DNA of 64,000 bases from Hominiventricola filiformis. Its GTDB lineage: Bacteria > Bacillota > Clostridia > Lachnospirales > Lachnospiraceae. Shown here one piece after another: positions 51,175-60,204 of this stretch. The stretch spans positions 62,001 to 126,000 of the forward strand of contig NZ_JAJEPS010000007.1 of assembly GCF_020686965.1 (NCBI RefSeq), in the 5' to 3' direction. Under the pieces are notes generated by a model, which made no database searches, had not been told where the DNA came from, and saw nothing but the letters and a program-made list of their open reading frames with translations. A program made the translations under genes and the position numbers. The stretch's first letter is position 1; each line of letters begins with the position of its first letter.

Positions 51175-52341
51175 ATGCAGGCAGAGAAATCAGAACTTCA
51201 GAAAATCATTCAGACGATCTGGAGCAGTGAGTTATATAAAATCATACTAAGCAATCCGACAGGAGAGGGAACCTATCGGAAAATTGTCCTGAACCGGCAG
51301 AAAAAGGGCTGGCAGGCGGAACAGTATACAGAGAAACAGGTATTTCATGAAAATCTTCCGGAAGGAAAGGTACAGGATTACCTGATGGAAAATATGAGCA
51401 GCGCATTCCGGCAGTGCGGTGCCTGGGATGGAACCTTTGAGCATACAGTGCGGATTTCCAAAAAGGGAAAAGTAACCGGTATGAAGAAACGGACGGCGCA
51501 GACGGAGGCACCGAAGGCGAAGATGGAGAATAATCGGAAGAAAAATTATCTGCTGGAAGAAGGAACCGTCATCCCGCCGTTGGTGGATATGGGGATTTTT
51601 ACCGCTGAAGGAAAAGTGGTCCGTTCCATGTATGACAAGTACCGTCAGATTAATCGGTTTGTGGAACTGATAGATGATGAGATCGACGCACTTCCCAAGG
51701 ATCAGACCATCCGTATCATTGACTTTGGATGCGGAAAATCCTATCTGACCTTTATTCTTTATTATTATCTGGTGGAATTGAAGAAGCGGGACGTGGAGAT
51801 TACCGGCCTGGACTTAAAAGCTGATGTGATCGCCCACTGTAACAAGGCAGCAGAGAAATACGGTTATGACAAGCTTCATTTCCAGGTAGGAGACATTGGA
51901 GGATATGAGACAGAGGAACAGATTGACATGGTCATTTCTCTTCATGCCTGTGATACGGCTACGGATTATGCCCTGTATCATGCCATCCGCTGGAAAGCAA
52001 AGCTTATTTTTTCCGTGCCATGCTGCCAGCATGAATTAAATAAACAGATGAAGAGTGACAATCTGTCTATTCTGACACGCTATGGAATTGTAAAGGAGCG
52101 GACGGCAGCACTGATGACGGATGCCATCCGTGGCAATCTTCTGACAGAGAGCGGTTACCGGACCCAGCTGCTGGAATTCGTGGATCTGTCCCATACGCCG
52201 AAGAATCTTCTGATTCGTGCGGTGCGTTCCATGATTCCGGCGTCTGCGAAGAAACAGGCACGGGCAGAGGTGGATGCCATCGAGAAAGAGTTCGGATTAC
52301 AGCCGACACTGGATACACTTTTACATGGAAAGGAAGCCTGA
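51175..52341 (+). CDS. SAM-dependent methyltransferase (Methyltransf_32-like)
   Basis: A 388-aa protein. The C-terminal half is a Rossmann methyltransferase: motif I IRIIDFGCGKSYLTFILYYYL, ITGLDLKADVIAHCNKAAEKYGYDKLHFQVGDI, and VISLHACDTATDYALYHAI, where LHACD-x-TD is the mark of a family related to eukaryotic METTL25/RNA-type enzymes. A CCQHELN motif follows. The N-terminal 130 residues (RKIVLNRQKKGWQAEQYTEKQVFHENL) may bind RNA or protein. I use ATG 51175 with AAGGAG 7 nt upstream. The substrate is unknown; it overlaps no neighbour and precedes the AlaX gene by 6 nt. Confidence 0.83.
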   Translation: MQAEKSELQKIIQTIWSSELYKIILSNPTGEGTYRKIVLNRQKKGWQAEQYTEKQVFHENLPEGKVQDYLMENMSSAFRQCGAWDGTFEHTVRISKKGKVTGMKKRTAQTEAPKAKMENNRKKNYLLEEGTVIPPLVDMGIFTAEGKVVRSMYDKYRQINRFVELIDDEIDALPKDQTIRIIDFGCGKSYLTFILYYYLVELKKRDVEITGLDLKADVIAHCNKAAEKYGYDKLHFQVGDIGGYETEEQIDMVISLHACDTATDYALYHAIRWKAKLIFSVPCCQHELNKQMKSDNLSILTRYGIVKERTAALMTDAIRGNLLTESGYRTQLLEFVDLSHTPKNLLIRAVRSMIPASAKKQARAEVDAIEKEFGLQPTLDTLLHGKEA

Positions 52342-52347
52342 AATAAG

Positions 52348-53553
52348 ATGATAGAAAAACAGATGACCTCCGGCGGGGAGGAGACGAAGAAATTATATTA
52401 CGAGGACAGCCACAGGAAGGAATTCAAGGCAACGGTACTGTCCTGTGAAGAGCGGTTGACGGCCAAAGGAAAGAAAGATGGCTATGCGGTGGTACTGGAT
52501 CAGACAGCCTTTTTCCCGGAGGGGGGCGGACAGTTCGGTGACCGTGGCTTTATAGATGACGTGGAAGTATACGATACTCACGAAAAAGGCGGTATCATTC
52601 TTCACTATACAAAGATGCCCGTGGAAGCAGGAACGACGGTGACCGGAAAGCTGGATTTCGCAGAGCGTTTTTCCAGAATGCAGGAGCATTCCGGTGAGCA
52701 TATCGTATCGGGTATTGTCCATCGCCTGCATGGGTATGATAATGTGGGATTCCATCTGGGCAGTGAAAATACGACACTGGATTTTAATGGAGAACTCAGT
52801 GAAGAGGAGCTTTTGGAAGTGGAGCGGCTAGCGAATGAGGCGGTGTTCGCCGATCTGCCGGTACAGATTTCCTACCCTTCCAGAGAAGAACTGAAGACAC
52901 TGGATTACAGAAGCAAGATTGAGATCGAGGGGCAGGTGCGCCTGGTAGAGATTCCGGGTGTGGATATCTGTGCCTGCTGTGCACCCCATGTAACGCATAC
53001 CGGTGAGATCGGTATGATTAAATTCATTGCCTGTGACCGTCACCGGGGCGGCTGCCGGGTGACCATGCTGGCTGGTATCCGTGCCCTGAAAGATTATCAG
53101 GAAAAGCAGACACAAGTGACAGCGGTATCCGTGGCGCTCTCCGCAAAGCCGGAGAAGATCGGCGAGGCAGTGCTTCGTCTGAAGGAACAGCAGGAGGCTA
53201 CCCGTTTCCAGCTGAACCGGATGCAGGCCATTTATCTGGAACAGAAACTGGACAGCATTTCCAAGGAAGATACATTCGCACTCCTTTTTGAAGAAGACCT
53301 CGATAATGTAGCAGTCCGCAATTTTGTAAACAGTGCAGTGGAGCGGTTTGAAGGTATCTGCGCGGCTTTTGTGGGAACGGATGAGAAAGGCTATCGTTAT
53401 ATTCTTGGAAGTAAAATAAAGGATGTGCGGGAACTGGCAAAAGAACTGAATACTCGTTTCGCAGGAAAAGGCGGCGGAAAGCCGGAGATGGTGCAGGGAT
53501 CTTTGAATGGAACAGAAGCCGGGATCCGGTCTGCCATCGGAGATTTTCTTTAA
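52348..53553 (+). CDS. alanyl-tRNA editing protein AlaX-L type (DHHA1 domain)
   Basis: A free-standing homologue of the AlaRS editing domain, which clears Ser- or Gly-mischarged tRNA-Ala. The 401-aa length and C-terminal DHHA1 domain (GSKIKDVRELAKELNTRFAGKGGGKPEMVQG) mark the long form. Zinc ligands of the editing site are His114 and His118 (EHSGEH) and Cys210-x3-His214 (CCAPH). The N-terminal AFFPEGGGQFGDRG is also conserved. The start has only a distant AAAGGAAG; an in-frame ATG at 52363 is an alternative. It is the last gene before the valS T-box promoter. Confidence 0.9.
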   Translation: MIEKQMTSGGEETKKLYYEDSHRKEFKATVLSCEERLTAKGKKDGYAVVLDQTAFFPEGGGQFGDRGFIDDVEVYDTHEKGGIILHYTKMPVEAGTTVTGKLDFAERFSRMQEHSGEHIVSGIVHRLHGYDNVGFHLGSENTTLDFNGELSEEELLEVERLANEAVFADLPVQISYPSREELKTLDYRSKIEIEGQVRLVEIPGVDICACCAPHVTHTGEIGMIKFIACDRHRGGCRVTMLAGIRALKDYQEKQTQVTAVSVALSAKPEKIGEAVLRLKEQQEATRFQLNRMQAIYLEQKLDSISKEDTFALLFEEDLDNVAVRNFVNSAVERFEGICAAFVGTDEKGYRYILGSKIKDVRELAKELNTRFAGKGGGKPEMVQGSLNGTEAGIRSAIGDFL

Positions 53554-53579
53554 ATTTTCCGAATTCCAGCTGCCGCCCC

Positions 53580-53608
53580 TTGACAAAGTTTTTCTTTCCA
53601 TCTAAACT
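53580..53608 (+). promoter_or_regulatory. sigma-A promoter of valS
   Basis: TTGACA (53580-53585) and TAAACT (53603-53608), 17 bp apart. The start near 53615 leads into the T-box leader. Confidence 0.75.
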
Positions 53609-53614
53609 AAGGAA

Positions 53615-53868
53615 GAATTGCAAATGGCAGTGATGAAGAGGAGTACAGATGGACCGCCGTCAGAGAGAATTACCCGCAGGCTGAGAGGTGATTTCGGAAT
53701 GGACATGTGGAAGGTAGCTTCGGAGCCGGAGCGCTGAAAGGAAGAGATAGGCGTTCCCGAGTCCTCCGCGTTAAGGAGTCAGGAGGTATGTGTGGAACAC
53801 ACATATGAACAAAGGTGGTACCGCGATCATTCGCCCTTTGCACAGATGTCTGTGCAGAGGGCTTTTTT
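53615..53868 (+). promoter_or_regulatory. T-box leader of valS
   Basis: A tRNA-sensing riboswitch of about 254 nt. The T-box sequence AAAGGTGGTACCGCG (53811-53825) is exact, and its GGTA region would pair with the acceptor end of uncharged tRNA-Val. Stem I contains GATGAAGAGGAGTACAG (AGTA bulge). A GTA triplet at 53714-53716 is the best specifier candidate; a GTG at 53707 is also a Val codon, so I cannot fix which is read. The terminator is GCCCTTTGCACAGA paired with TCTGTGCAGAGGGC, then six Ts (53833-53868). Uncharged tRNA-Val should favour the antiterminator. Confidence 0.93.
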
Positions 53869-53893
53869 ACGCAGAGAAAGGGAGAAATTCACA

Positions 53894-56533
53894 ATGAAAG
53901 AATTAGCAAAGACTTATGATCCGTCTGAAATCGAGGATCGTACCTATGCCAAATGGATGGGAAGAAAATACTTCCATCCGGATGTAGACAGAAGCAAAAA
54001 ACCGTTCACCATTGTTATGCCGCCGCCAAACATTACCGGTAAGCTGCACATGGGACATGCTCTTGACAATACCCTTCAGGATATCCTGATCCGTTACAAG
54101 AGAATGCAGGGATACAACGCACTGTGGATTCCGGGAACGGACCATGCAAGTATTTCCACAGAGGTAAAGGTGATCAACAAACTGAAAGAGGAAGGAATCG
54201 ACAAGAACGATCTGGGAAGAGAAGGCTTCTTAAAGAGAACCTGGGAGTGGCGTGAAGAATATGGCCGCACCATCGTAGACCAGTTAAAGAAGATCGGTTC
54301 TTCCTGTGATTGGGACAGAGAGCGTTTCACCATGGATGAAGGATGCTCCGAGGCAGTTCTCGAAGTATTCACCCGCCTCTATGAAAAAGGATATATTTAC
54401 AAAGGATCCAGAATTATCAATTGGTGTCCGGTATGCCAGACTTCCATCTCTGATGCAGAGGTAGAGCATGAGGAACAGGCTGGCCATTTCTGGCACATTA
54501 ATTATCCGATCGCAGATGGAAGCGGTTATGTAGAGATCGCAACCACCCGTCCGGAGACTTTGCTTGGCGATACCGCTGTGGCTGTGAATCCGGATGATGA
54601 AAGATATACGAATCTGGTTGGCAAGATGCTGAAACTGCCGCTCACAGACCGCGAGATTCCGGTAGTTGCAGATCCGTACGTAGATAAAGAGTTTGGAACC
54701 GGATGCGTAAAGATTACGCCTGCCCATGACCCGAATGACTTTGAGGTAGGAAGACGCCACAATCTGCCAGAGATCAACATCATGAACGATGATGCGACCA
54801 TTAACTGCCCGGGCAGCAAATATGATGGTATGGACCGTTACGAGGCAAGAAAAGCAATGGTAGCGGATCTGGAAGCACAGGGACTGCTTGTAAAAGTAGA
54901 AGAGCATGTACACAATGTAGGTACTCATGACCGCTGTGGTACGACGGTAGAGCCGATGATCAAGCAGCAGTGGTTTGTAAAGATGGAAGAGATGGCAAAA
55001 CCGGCTATCGAAGCGATCAAGAACGGTGACCTGACCTTCGTTCCGGAGCGTTTTGACAAGACGTATCTGCACTGGCTGGAGAACATCCGTGACTGGTGTA
55101 TTTCCCGTCAGCTCTGGTGGGGACACAGAATCCCGGCATATTACTGTGATGAGTGCGGCGAGACCGTTGTTTCCAAGACAGCACCGACGGTATGCCCGAA
55201 ATGTGGATGCACCCATCTGACCCAGGACCCGGATACTCTGGATACTTGGTTCTCTTCCGCACTGTGGCCTTTCTCAACCTTAGGCTGGCCGAAGAATACC
55301 GAGGAGCTTGATTATTTCTATCCGACCGACGTACTGGTAACCGGATATGATATCATCTTCTTCTGGGTTATCCGTATGGTATTCTCCGGCTATGAGCAGA
55401 CTGGAAAATGCCCGTTCCACCATGTACTGATCCATGGACTGGTCAGAGATTCTCTGGGACGTAAGATGAGTAAATCTCTTGGAAATGGTATTGACCCGCT
55501 GGAGATCATTGATAAATACGGCGCTGACGCGCTGCGGCTGACCCTGGTAACCGGTAACGCACCGGGCAACGATATGCGTTTCTACATGGAGCGTGTAGAG
55601 GCCAGCAGAAACTTTGCAAACAAAGTATGGAATGCTTCCCGTTTCATTATGATGAATATGGAGAAAGCAGAGATTCCGGATGAGATTGATCTGAGCACGC
55701 TTACCGCAGCTGATAAATGGATCCTGTCCAAAGTCAACAGTCTGGCAAAAGAGATCACTGCCAATATGGATAACTTTGATCTGGGTATTGCCGTACAGAA
55801 AATTTACGACTTTATCTGGGAAGAATTCTGCGACTGGTACATTGAGATGGTAAAACCGCGTCTGTGGAATGACGAGGATGAGACCAAGGGCGCTGCTTTA
55901 TGGACCCTGAAAAATGTACTGATCAATGCACTGAAGATGCTGCATCCTTACATGCCGTTCATCACGGAGGAGATCTTCTGCAACCTGTCCGATGAGGAAT
56001 CCATTATGATTTCCTCCTGGCCGGAGTACAAAGAAGAGTGGAACTTTGAAGCAGAAGAAAATGCGATTGAGACGATCAAGGAAGCAGTCCGTGGTATCCG
56101 TACCGTTCGTACCAGCATGAATGTACCGAACAGCAAGAAAGCAACCGTTTATGTGGTATCCGAGAATGCCAGGATTCGTGAGATCTTTGAACATGGCAAA
56201 GTCTTCTTTGCAGCACTTGGATTTGCAAGCGAAGTCATCGTACAGGCAGACAAGACCGGTATCGCAGATGATGCGGTATCTGCACTGCTTCCGGAGGCAG
56301 CTATTTACATGCCTCTGCAGGAGCTGGTAGATATCGAGAAAGAAAAAGAGCGTCTCCATAAAGAGGAAAAACGTCTGGAAGGCGAGCTTAACCGTGTCAA
56401 TGGCATGCTGAACAATGAGAAATTTGTCAGCCGTGCACCGGAAGCAAAGATTCAGGAAGAGCGCGCAAAACTGGAGAAATACACACAGATGATGAGTCAG
56501 GTCAAAGAACGTCTGGCTCAGCTGGGAGAATAA
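53894..56533 (+). CDS. valS: valyl-tRNA synthetase
   Basis: Class I synthetase attaching valine to tRNA-Val, with an editing domain for threonine. The 879-aa protein has the HIGH-type motif PPPNITGKLHMGHAL near residue 50, the KMSKS motif (GRKMSKSLGNG), a zinc-finger-like CDEC...CPKC in the middle, the anticodon-binding domain and a C-terminal coiled coil (QELVDIEKEKERLHKEEKRLEGELNRVN). I use ATG 53894, after AAAGGGAG; the open frame upstream is the T-box leader. folC begins 1 nt after the stop codon. Expression is under T-box control. Confidence 0.97.
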   Translation: MKELAKTYDPSEIEDRTYAKWMGRKYFHPDVDRSKKPFTIVMPPPNITGKLHMGHALDNTLQDILIRYKRMQGYNALWIPGTDHASISTEVKVINKLKEEGIDKNDLGREGFLKRTWEWREEYGRTIVDQLKKIGSSCDWDRERFTMDEGCSEAVLEVFTRLYEKGYIYKGSRIINWCPVCQTSISDAEVEHEEQAGHFWHINYPIADGSGYVEIATTRPETLLGDTAVAVNPDDERYTNLVGKMLKLPLTDREIPVVADPYVDKEFGTGCVKITPAHDPNDFEVGRRHNLPEINIMNDDATINCPGSKYDGMDRYEARKAMVADLEAQGLLVKVEEHVHNVGTHDRCGTTVEPMIKQQWFVKMEEMAKPAIEAIKNGDLTFVPERFDKTYLHWLENIRDWCISRQLWWGHRIPAYYCDECGETVVSKTAPTVCPKCGCTHLTQDPDTLDTWFSSALWPFSTLGWPKNTEELDYFYPTDVLVTGYDIIFFWVIRMVFSGYEQTGKCPFHHVLIHGLVRDSLGRKMSKSLGNGIDPLEIIDKYGADALRLTLVTGNAPGNDMRFYMERVEASRNFANKVWNASRFIMMNMEKAEIPDEIDLSTLTAADKWILSKVNSLAKEITANMDNFDLGIAVQKIYDFIWEEFCDWYIEMVKPRLWNDEDETKGAALWTLKNVLINALKMLHPYMPFITEEIFCNLSDEESIMISSWPEYKEEWNFEAEENAIETIKEAVRGIRTVRTSMNVPNSKKATVYVVSENARIREIFEHGKVFFAALGFASEVIVQADKTGIADDAVSALLPEAAIYMPLQELVDIEKEKERLHKEEKRLEGELNRVNGMLNNEKFVSRAPEAKIQEERAKLEKYTQMMSQVKERLAQLGE

Positions 56534-56534
56534 T

Positions 56535-57836
56535 ATGACATACGAAGAAGCAGAGAGCTATATTAACAATACACCTAAATTTACAAAGAAAAATACATTG
56601 GAAAACACACGGATGGTTCTGGACGCCATGGATCATCCGGAGCGTAAGATGAAGTTGATTCATGTGGCAGGTTCCAATGGAAAAGGGTCCGTATGTGCAT
56701 ATCTGTCTTCTATCTTAAAAGCTGCGGGAAAAGAGGTGGGACTGTTCACCTCTCCGCATCTGGTAAAGATCAATGAGCGGTTCAAGATCAATGAGGAGGA
56801 TGTATCCGACGAACTGTTCCTGGAAGCTTTTGAAGGAGTGATGGATCTGGTTCGTCAGCTTTTAAAAGAAAAGCCGGAGGAGTTTGCCCATCCTACCTTT
56901 TTTGAATTATTATTTCTTATGGGTATCTACATTTTTGACAAAGCCCATATGGAATATGTAGTGTTAGAGACCGGTCTTGGTGGACGCTTCGATGCCACCA
57001 ATGTGATTGAAAAACCGCTGGTCAGCGTGATTACCTCCATCAGTCTGGAGCATACGGAATATCTTGGAGATACCTATGCAAAGATTGCAGGGGAAAAGGC
57101 AGGCATTATCAAAGAAGGCTGCCCGGTCGTCTATGACGGAACCAGGAAGGATGTGGAAGCAGCCATTCTTAAGAAGGCTTCCGAGATGCATGCGAAGGCT
57201 TATGCCATCCGTCCGGACATGTATAAAATTTTGATGAACACCCAGAAAACGATTGATTTTTCAATGGATACTGGGTATTATGAACCTATGAACGTGTCCA
57301 TCGACACCGTTGCAGAGTACCAGGTGATGAATGCCTGTGAGGCTGTGACAGCGGCACTGGTGATGGATGAGGGACTGACAGAAACGGATATTCACAGCGG
57401 TATGAAGAATATGCGCTGGGAAGGACGTATGGAGCCGGTGCTTCCGGGCGTGATTCTGGATGGCGCGCACAATGATTCCGGAATTGAGGAATTTGTGAAA
57501 ACAGCCAGACAGCTTGGAAAAGATACCAAAGTGACGTTGTTGTTTTCCTGCGTCAGTGACAAGGACTATGACGGCATGATCAGGACCATCTGTGAGGAGA
57601 TTCCTTTTACGGAGGTCATTGTCACAGAGGTAGGTGCTTACCGTATGGTTCCGGCAGAGAAGCTTGGCAGTATTTTCCGGAAATATACAAAGCAGCCCGT
57701 CGCGGAGATTTCTTCCGTGGAAGAGGCATTTGACGAAGCATATGCCCGCAAAGGAGACGGAATCCTGTTCTGTGTAGGTTCCCTGTATCTGGTGGGAAGT
57801 CTGAAAGAGATATTAAGGAGTCGAAAGAATGCTTGA
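56535..57836 (+). CDS. folC: folylpolyglutamate synthase / dihydrofolate synthase
   Basis: FolC adds glutamates to folate and, in many bacteria, also makes dihydrofolate from dihydropteroate. The 433-aa Mur-ligase-fold enzyme has the P-loop IHVAGSNGKGSVCAYLSSIL, the segment GLFTSPHLVKINERFKIN, ETGLGGRFDATNVI (folate-binding loop) and the C-terminal ILDGAHNDSG with VTLLFSCVSDKDYDG. GGGAG lies 6 nt before the ATG. The valS-folC order is common in Firmicutes. Its 3' end overlaps the next small gene by 8 nt. Confidence 0.95.
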   Translation: MTYEEAESYINNTPKFTKKNTLENTRMVLDAMDHPERKMKLIHVAGSNGKGSVCAYLSSILKAAGKEVGLFTSPHLVKINERFKINEEDVSDELFLEAFEGVMDLVRQLLKEKPEEFAHPTFFELLFLMGIYIFDKAHMEYVVLETGLGGRFDATNVIEKPLVSVITSISLEHTEYLGDTYAKIAGEKAGIIKEGCPVVYDGTRKDVEAAILKKASEMHAKAYAIRPDMYKILMNTQKTIDFSMDTGYYEPMNVSIDTVAEYQVMNACEAVTAALVMDEGLTETDIHSGMKNMRWEGRMEPVLPGVILDGAHNDSGIEEFVKTARQLGKDTKVTLLFSCVSDKDYDGMIRTICEEIPFTEVIVTEVGAYRMVPAEKLGSIFRKYTKQPVAEISSVEEAFDEAYARKGDGILFCVGSLYLVGSLKEILRSRKNA

Positions 57837-57972
57837 CTTTGAAGAAGAATTAAAGAAATTTCATCCGAGCCTGGAGATTGATCAGGTAGAGGAAAATGTG
57901 TATAGTAACAATCTGGCAGATGTGACAGATCTGATAGATGAGATGCTGAAGGAAATTAAGGATCGTCGATAG
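57829..57972 (+). CDS. small acidic protein of 47 aa between folC and the TPR gene
   Basis: An open frame of 47 codons starting MLDFEEELKKFHPSLEID and ending MLKEIKDRR. AAGGAG (57815-57820) lies 8 nt before the ATG, inside the folC 3' end, and the frame overlaps folC by 8 nt, as in coupled operon genes. The translation is acidic and helical, with no cysteine or membrane segment. Codon use is like its neighbours. I do not recognise a family. The ribosome binding site and the tight packing make it a likely real gene. Confidence 0.7.
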   Translation: MLDFEEELKKFHPSLEIDQVEENVYSNNLADVTDLIDEMLKEIKDRR

Positions 57973-57985
57973 AAAAGGTGAATAT

Positions 57986-59344
57986 ATGAAATGTTTTAAC
58001 TGTGGAGCGGACCTTAAGGATTCCGAGTACTGCAGCCAGTGCGGTGCCGATGTAAAGCTGTACAGCAGGATGCTGAAGCTTTCCAATGCATACTATAATG
58101 AAGGTCTGGAGAAGGCAAAGGTACGCGACCTGTCGGGAGCAGTACTGGCATTGCGCGAAAGTCTGAAGATTAATAAAAAGAATACCAACGCAAGAAACCT
58201 TCTGGGACTGGTTTATTATGAGATGGGAATGGCTGTGGAAGCCCTGACCCAGTGGATCATCAGCCGCAGTTTCCAGAGCAGCAAGAATATTGCAGATGAA
58301 TATATAGAGTCTATTCAGAATAATCCGGCGCGGCTGGATACGGTAAATACCAGTTTGAGAAAATACAATCAGGCGCTGGTATATTGCCAGCAGGGAAGTT
58401 ATGATCTGGCCATTATTCAGCTGAAAAAGGTGCTGTCGGTCAATGGCAAACTTCTGGACGCACATCTTCTTCTGGCTCTTCTCTATATGAAAGTGGAAAA
58501 TTATGCGCGTGCCCGCAACGAGATTAAGAAAGTACTGGCAGTGGACTGTAATAATACACAGGCACTCCGGTATCTGAAAGAGCTGAACCAGGAGACCGAT
58601 AAGGATCAGCCGAAGGAAGAAGAGAAGAATAAAGATTATATTGCTTATACAAGAGATAATGAGACGATCATCCAGCCGGTAGGGGTGAAGGACAATTCTG
58701 GATTCCATGCGATTCTGAATGTGGTGATCGGACTGGTGATTGGCGTGGCGGTGATGGGACTTCTCATCATGCCGGCTCTGCAGAGTAAGAAGAGCGGAGA
58801 ACTCAATAAAGCAGTTGCTGAGTACAGTGATCAGGTGGATGCCAAGTCCGCAACGCTTGACAGCCTGAAGCAGGAGAATGAATCCCTGAAGCAGCAGGCA
58901 GAAGAGGCTACGAAGGCAGCCAGTGATGCAGCGGATAAAGTGAGCAGCTACGAAGAGCTTCTGAAAGCATATGCCTCCTATTCTGCCGGAGATTCTGCAG
59001 CAGCACTGCAGGAACTGGAAGCAATCAATCAGGATACCCTTTCTGATGATGCAAAGACCTTGTATAGTTCTGTTTTCAGTGAAGTGGGTGTTACGGCAGT
59101 AAACGATCTTTACAAAACAGGATATGCGGCATATGAGAAGGGAGATTATGATACGGCAATTGCCGATCTTGGAAAATGTTATGAACTGGATAATACCCAG
59201 GGAGATGCACTGTATTTCCTGGCAAGATCCTATCATAAATCCGGTGACACTGAGAATGCAAAAATTTATTACCAGAAAGTCATTGAAGAATTTCCGAACA
59301 CAAGAAAAGCAACAGACGCAGAAGGTCTGATGAAGGGACTTTAG
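57986..59344 (+). CDS. zinc-ribbon and TPR repeat membrane protein
   Basis: A 452-aa protein with an N-terminal zinc ribbon (C3-x2-C6 ... C16-x2-C19), TPR-like helices from about residue 30 to 210 (YYNEGLEKAKVRDLSGAVLALRESLKINKKN; ALVYCQQGSYDLAIIQLKKVL; LLALLYMKVENYARARNEIKKVL), a single membrane helix near 245-265 (ILNVVIGLVIGVAVMGLLIMP), a coiled coil (about 270-315) and a final external TPR pair (GYAAYEKGDYDTAIADLGKCYEL; ARSYHKSGDTENAKIYYQKVI). TPRs on both sides of the membrane suggest a scaffold linking cytoplasmic and cell-wall partners. It is followed by a terminator and then the spoIIA operon. Confidence 0.78.
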   Translation: MKCFNCGADLKDSEYCSQCGADVKLYSRMLKLSNAYYNEGLEKAKVRDLSGAVLALRESLKINKKNTNARNLLGLVYYEMGMAVEALTQWIISRSFQSSKNIADEYIESIQNNPARLDTVNTSLRKYNQALVYCQQGSYDLAIIQLKKVLSVNGKLLDAHLLLALLYMKVENYARARNEIKKVLAVDCNNTQALRYLKELNQETDKDQPKEEEKNKDYIAYTRDNETIIQPVGVKDNSGFHAILNVVIGLVIGVAVMGLLIMPALQSKKSGELNKAVAEYSDQVDAKSATLDSLKQENESLKQQAEEATKAASDAADKVSSYEELLKAYASYSAGDSAAALQELEAINQDTLSDDAKTLYSSVFSEVGVTAVNDLYKTGYAAYEKGDYDTAIADLGKCYELDNTQGDALYFLARSYHKSGDTENAKIYYQKVIEEFPNTRKATDAEGLMKGL

Positions 59345-59360
59345 GAGAACTGCCCTGAAG

Positions 59361-59402
59361 AAAGGGACGTTGTAATGCACAGCATTACAGCGTCCTTTTT
59401 CT
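59361..59402 (+). terminator. intrinsic terminator before the spoIIA operon
   Basis: AAAGGGACG-TTGTAATG and CATTACA-GCGTCCTTTTT pair around a short CACAG loop, with a small bulge, ending in a T-tract. Confidence 0.85.
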
Positions 59403-59442
59403 TTGGTCAAAATGAAGCATGCCGCAGAAAGGAGAACTATTT

Positions 59443-59760
59443 ATGGAAATGCTGGAACAAAAAGGAGGAAGGCTGATCGTCCATCTCCCGGGAGAACTGG
59501 ATCATCATCATACAGAAAATATCCGGGCAGCGGTGGATCATATGATCCGCACGACACCTGTCGGAGAAGTGGAATTTGATTTTTCAGAAACCTTATTTAT
59601 GGACAGTGCCGGAATCGGACTGCTAATAGGCAGATATCAGATGATGCAGGCATTTCATGGGCGGATATTGATCAGCCATGTAAATGAGCAGATTGAAAGA
59701 ATTCTGGAATTATCCGGTATAGAAAAATATATCCGGCTTGAGAAGGAGGAGACCAGATGA
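59443..59760 (+). CDS. spoIIAA: anti-sigma F factor antagonist SpoIIAA
   Basis: A 105-aa STAS-domain protein that, when unphosphorylated, binds SpoIIAB and frees sigma-F in the forespore. The phosphorylation site is Ser55 in LFMDSAGIGLLIGRY; FDFSETLFMDSAG is the conserved loop. I use ATG 59443 with AAAGGAG upstream. A terminator lies only 40 bp upstream, so the promoter must overlap it; I could not find a convincing sigma-H site. Its stop overlaps the spoIIAB start as ATGA (59757-59760). Confidence 0.94.
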   Translation: MEMLEQKGGRLIVHLPGELDHHHTENIRAAVDHMIRTTPVGEVEFDFSETLFMDSAGIGLLIGRYQMMQAFHGRILISHVNEQIERILELSGIEKYIRLEKEETR

Positions 59761-60185
59761 AAAACGAGATGACACTGGCATTTGACAGTATTTCAGAGAA
59801 TGAAGCTTTTGCACGGGTGGCGGTATCCGCGTTCATCACGCAGTTGAATCCGACACTGGAGGAGGTAGCAGATATCAGAACAGCAGTGTCGGAGGCGGTG
59901 ACCAATGCCATTATCCATGGATATCCGGATGAAGTCCGGACGGTGATTGTGCGTGCCAGACTTACGGATCAGCTGCTGGAACTCTGGGTGAGTGATGAGG
60001 GAACCGGAATTGCGAACGTACAAAAAGCAATGGAACCTTTGTACACAACCAGGCCGGAACTGGAGCGATCCGGAATGGGTTTTATGTTTATGGAAGCATT
60101 TATGGATCAGATTCATGTGGAGTCTGCACCCGGTGTCGGGACGACGGTCTATATGAAAAAACAGATCGGGCATCAGGATACATAA
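59757..60185 (+). CDS. spoIIAB: anti-sigma F factor SpoIIAB
   Basis: A 142-aa GHKL-type kinase that binds and inhibits sigma-F and phosphorylates SpoIIAA. The N box is VSEAVTNAIIHGY, the G1 box is VSDEGTGIANV and the G2 box is ERSGMGFMFMEAFMD followed by GVGTTVYMKK. Length and motif spacing are standard. It is translationally coupled to spoIIAA and lies 19 nt before sigF. Confidence 0.96.
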   Translation: MKNEMTLAFDSISENEAFARVAVSAFITQLNPTLEEVADIRTAVSEAVTNAIIHGYPDEVRTVIVRARLTDQLLELWVSDEGTGIANVQKAMEPLYTTRPELERSGMGFMFMEAFMDQIHVESAPGVGTTVYMKKQIGHQDT

Positions 60186-60204
60186 CAGGAGGATTCATAT
60201 CTTT

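Noticed and set aside
57956..59410. 484-codon minus-strand frame opposite the TPR gene
   Set aside because: The plus-strand frame has a zinc ribbon, TPRs and a ribosome binding site; the minus frame looks hydrophobic only because it mirrors the helical codons.
59343..59442. sigma-H promoter expected for spoIIA
   Set aside because: AGGAGAA at 59344 resembles a sigma-H -35, but no GAAT element stands at the right distance, so I did not list a promoter.
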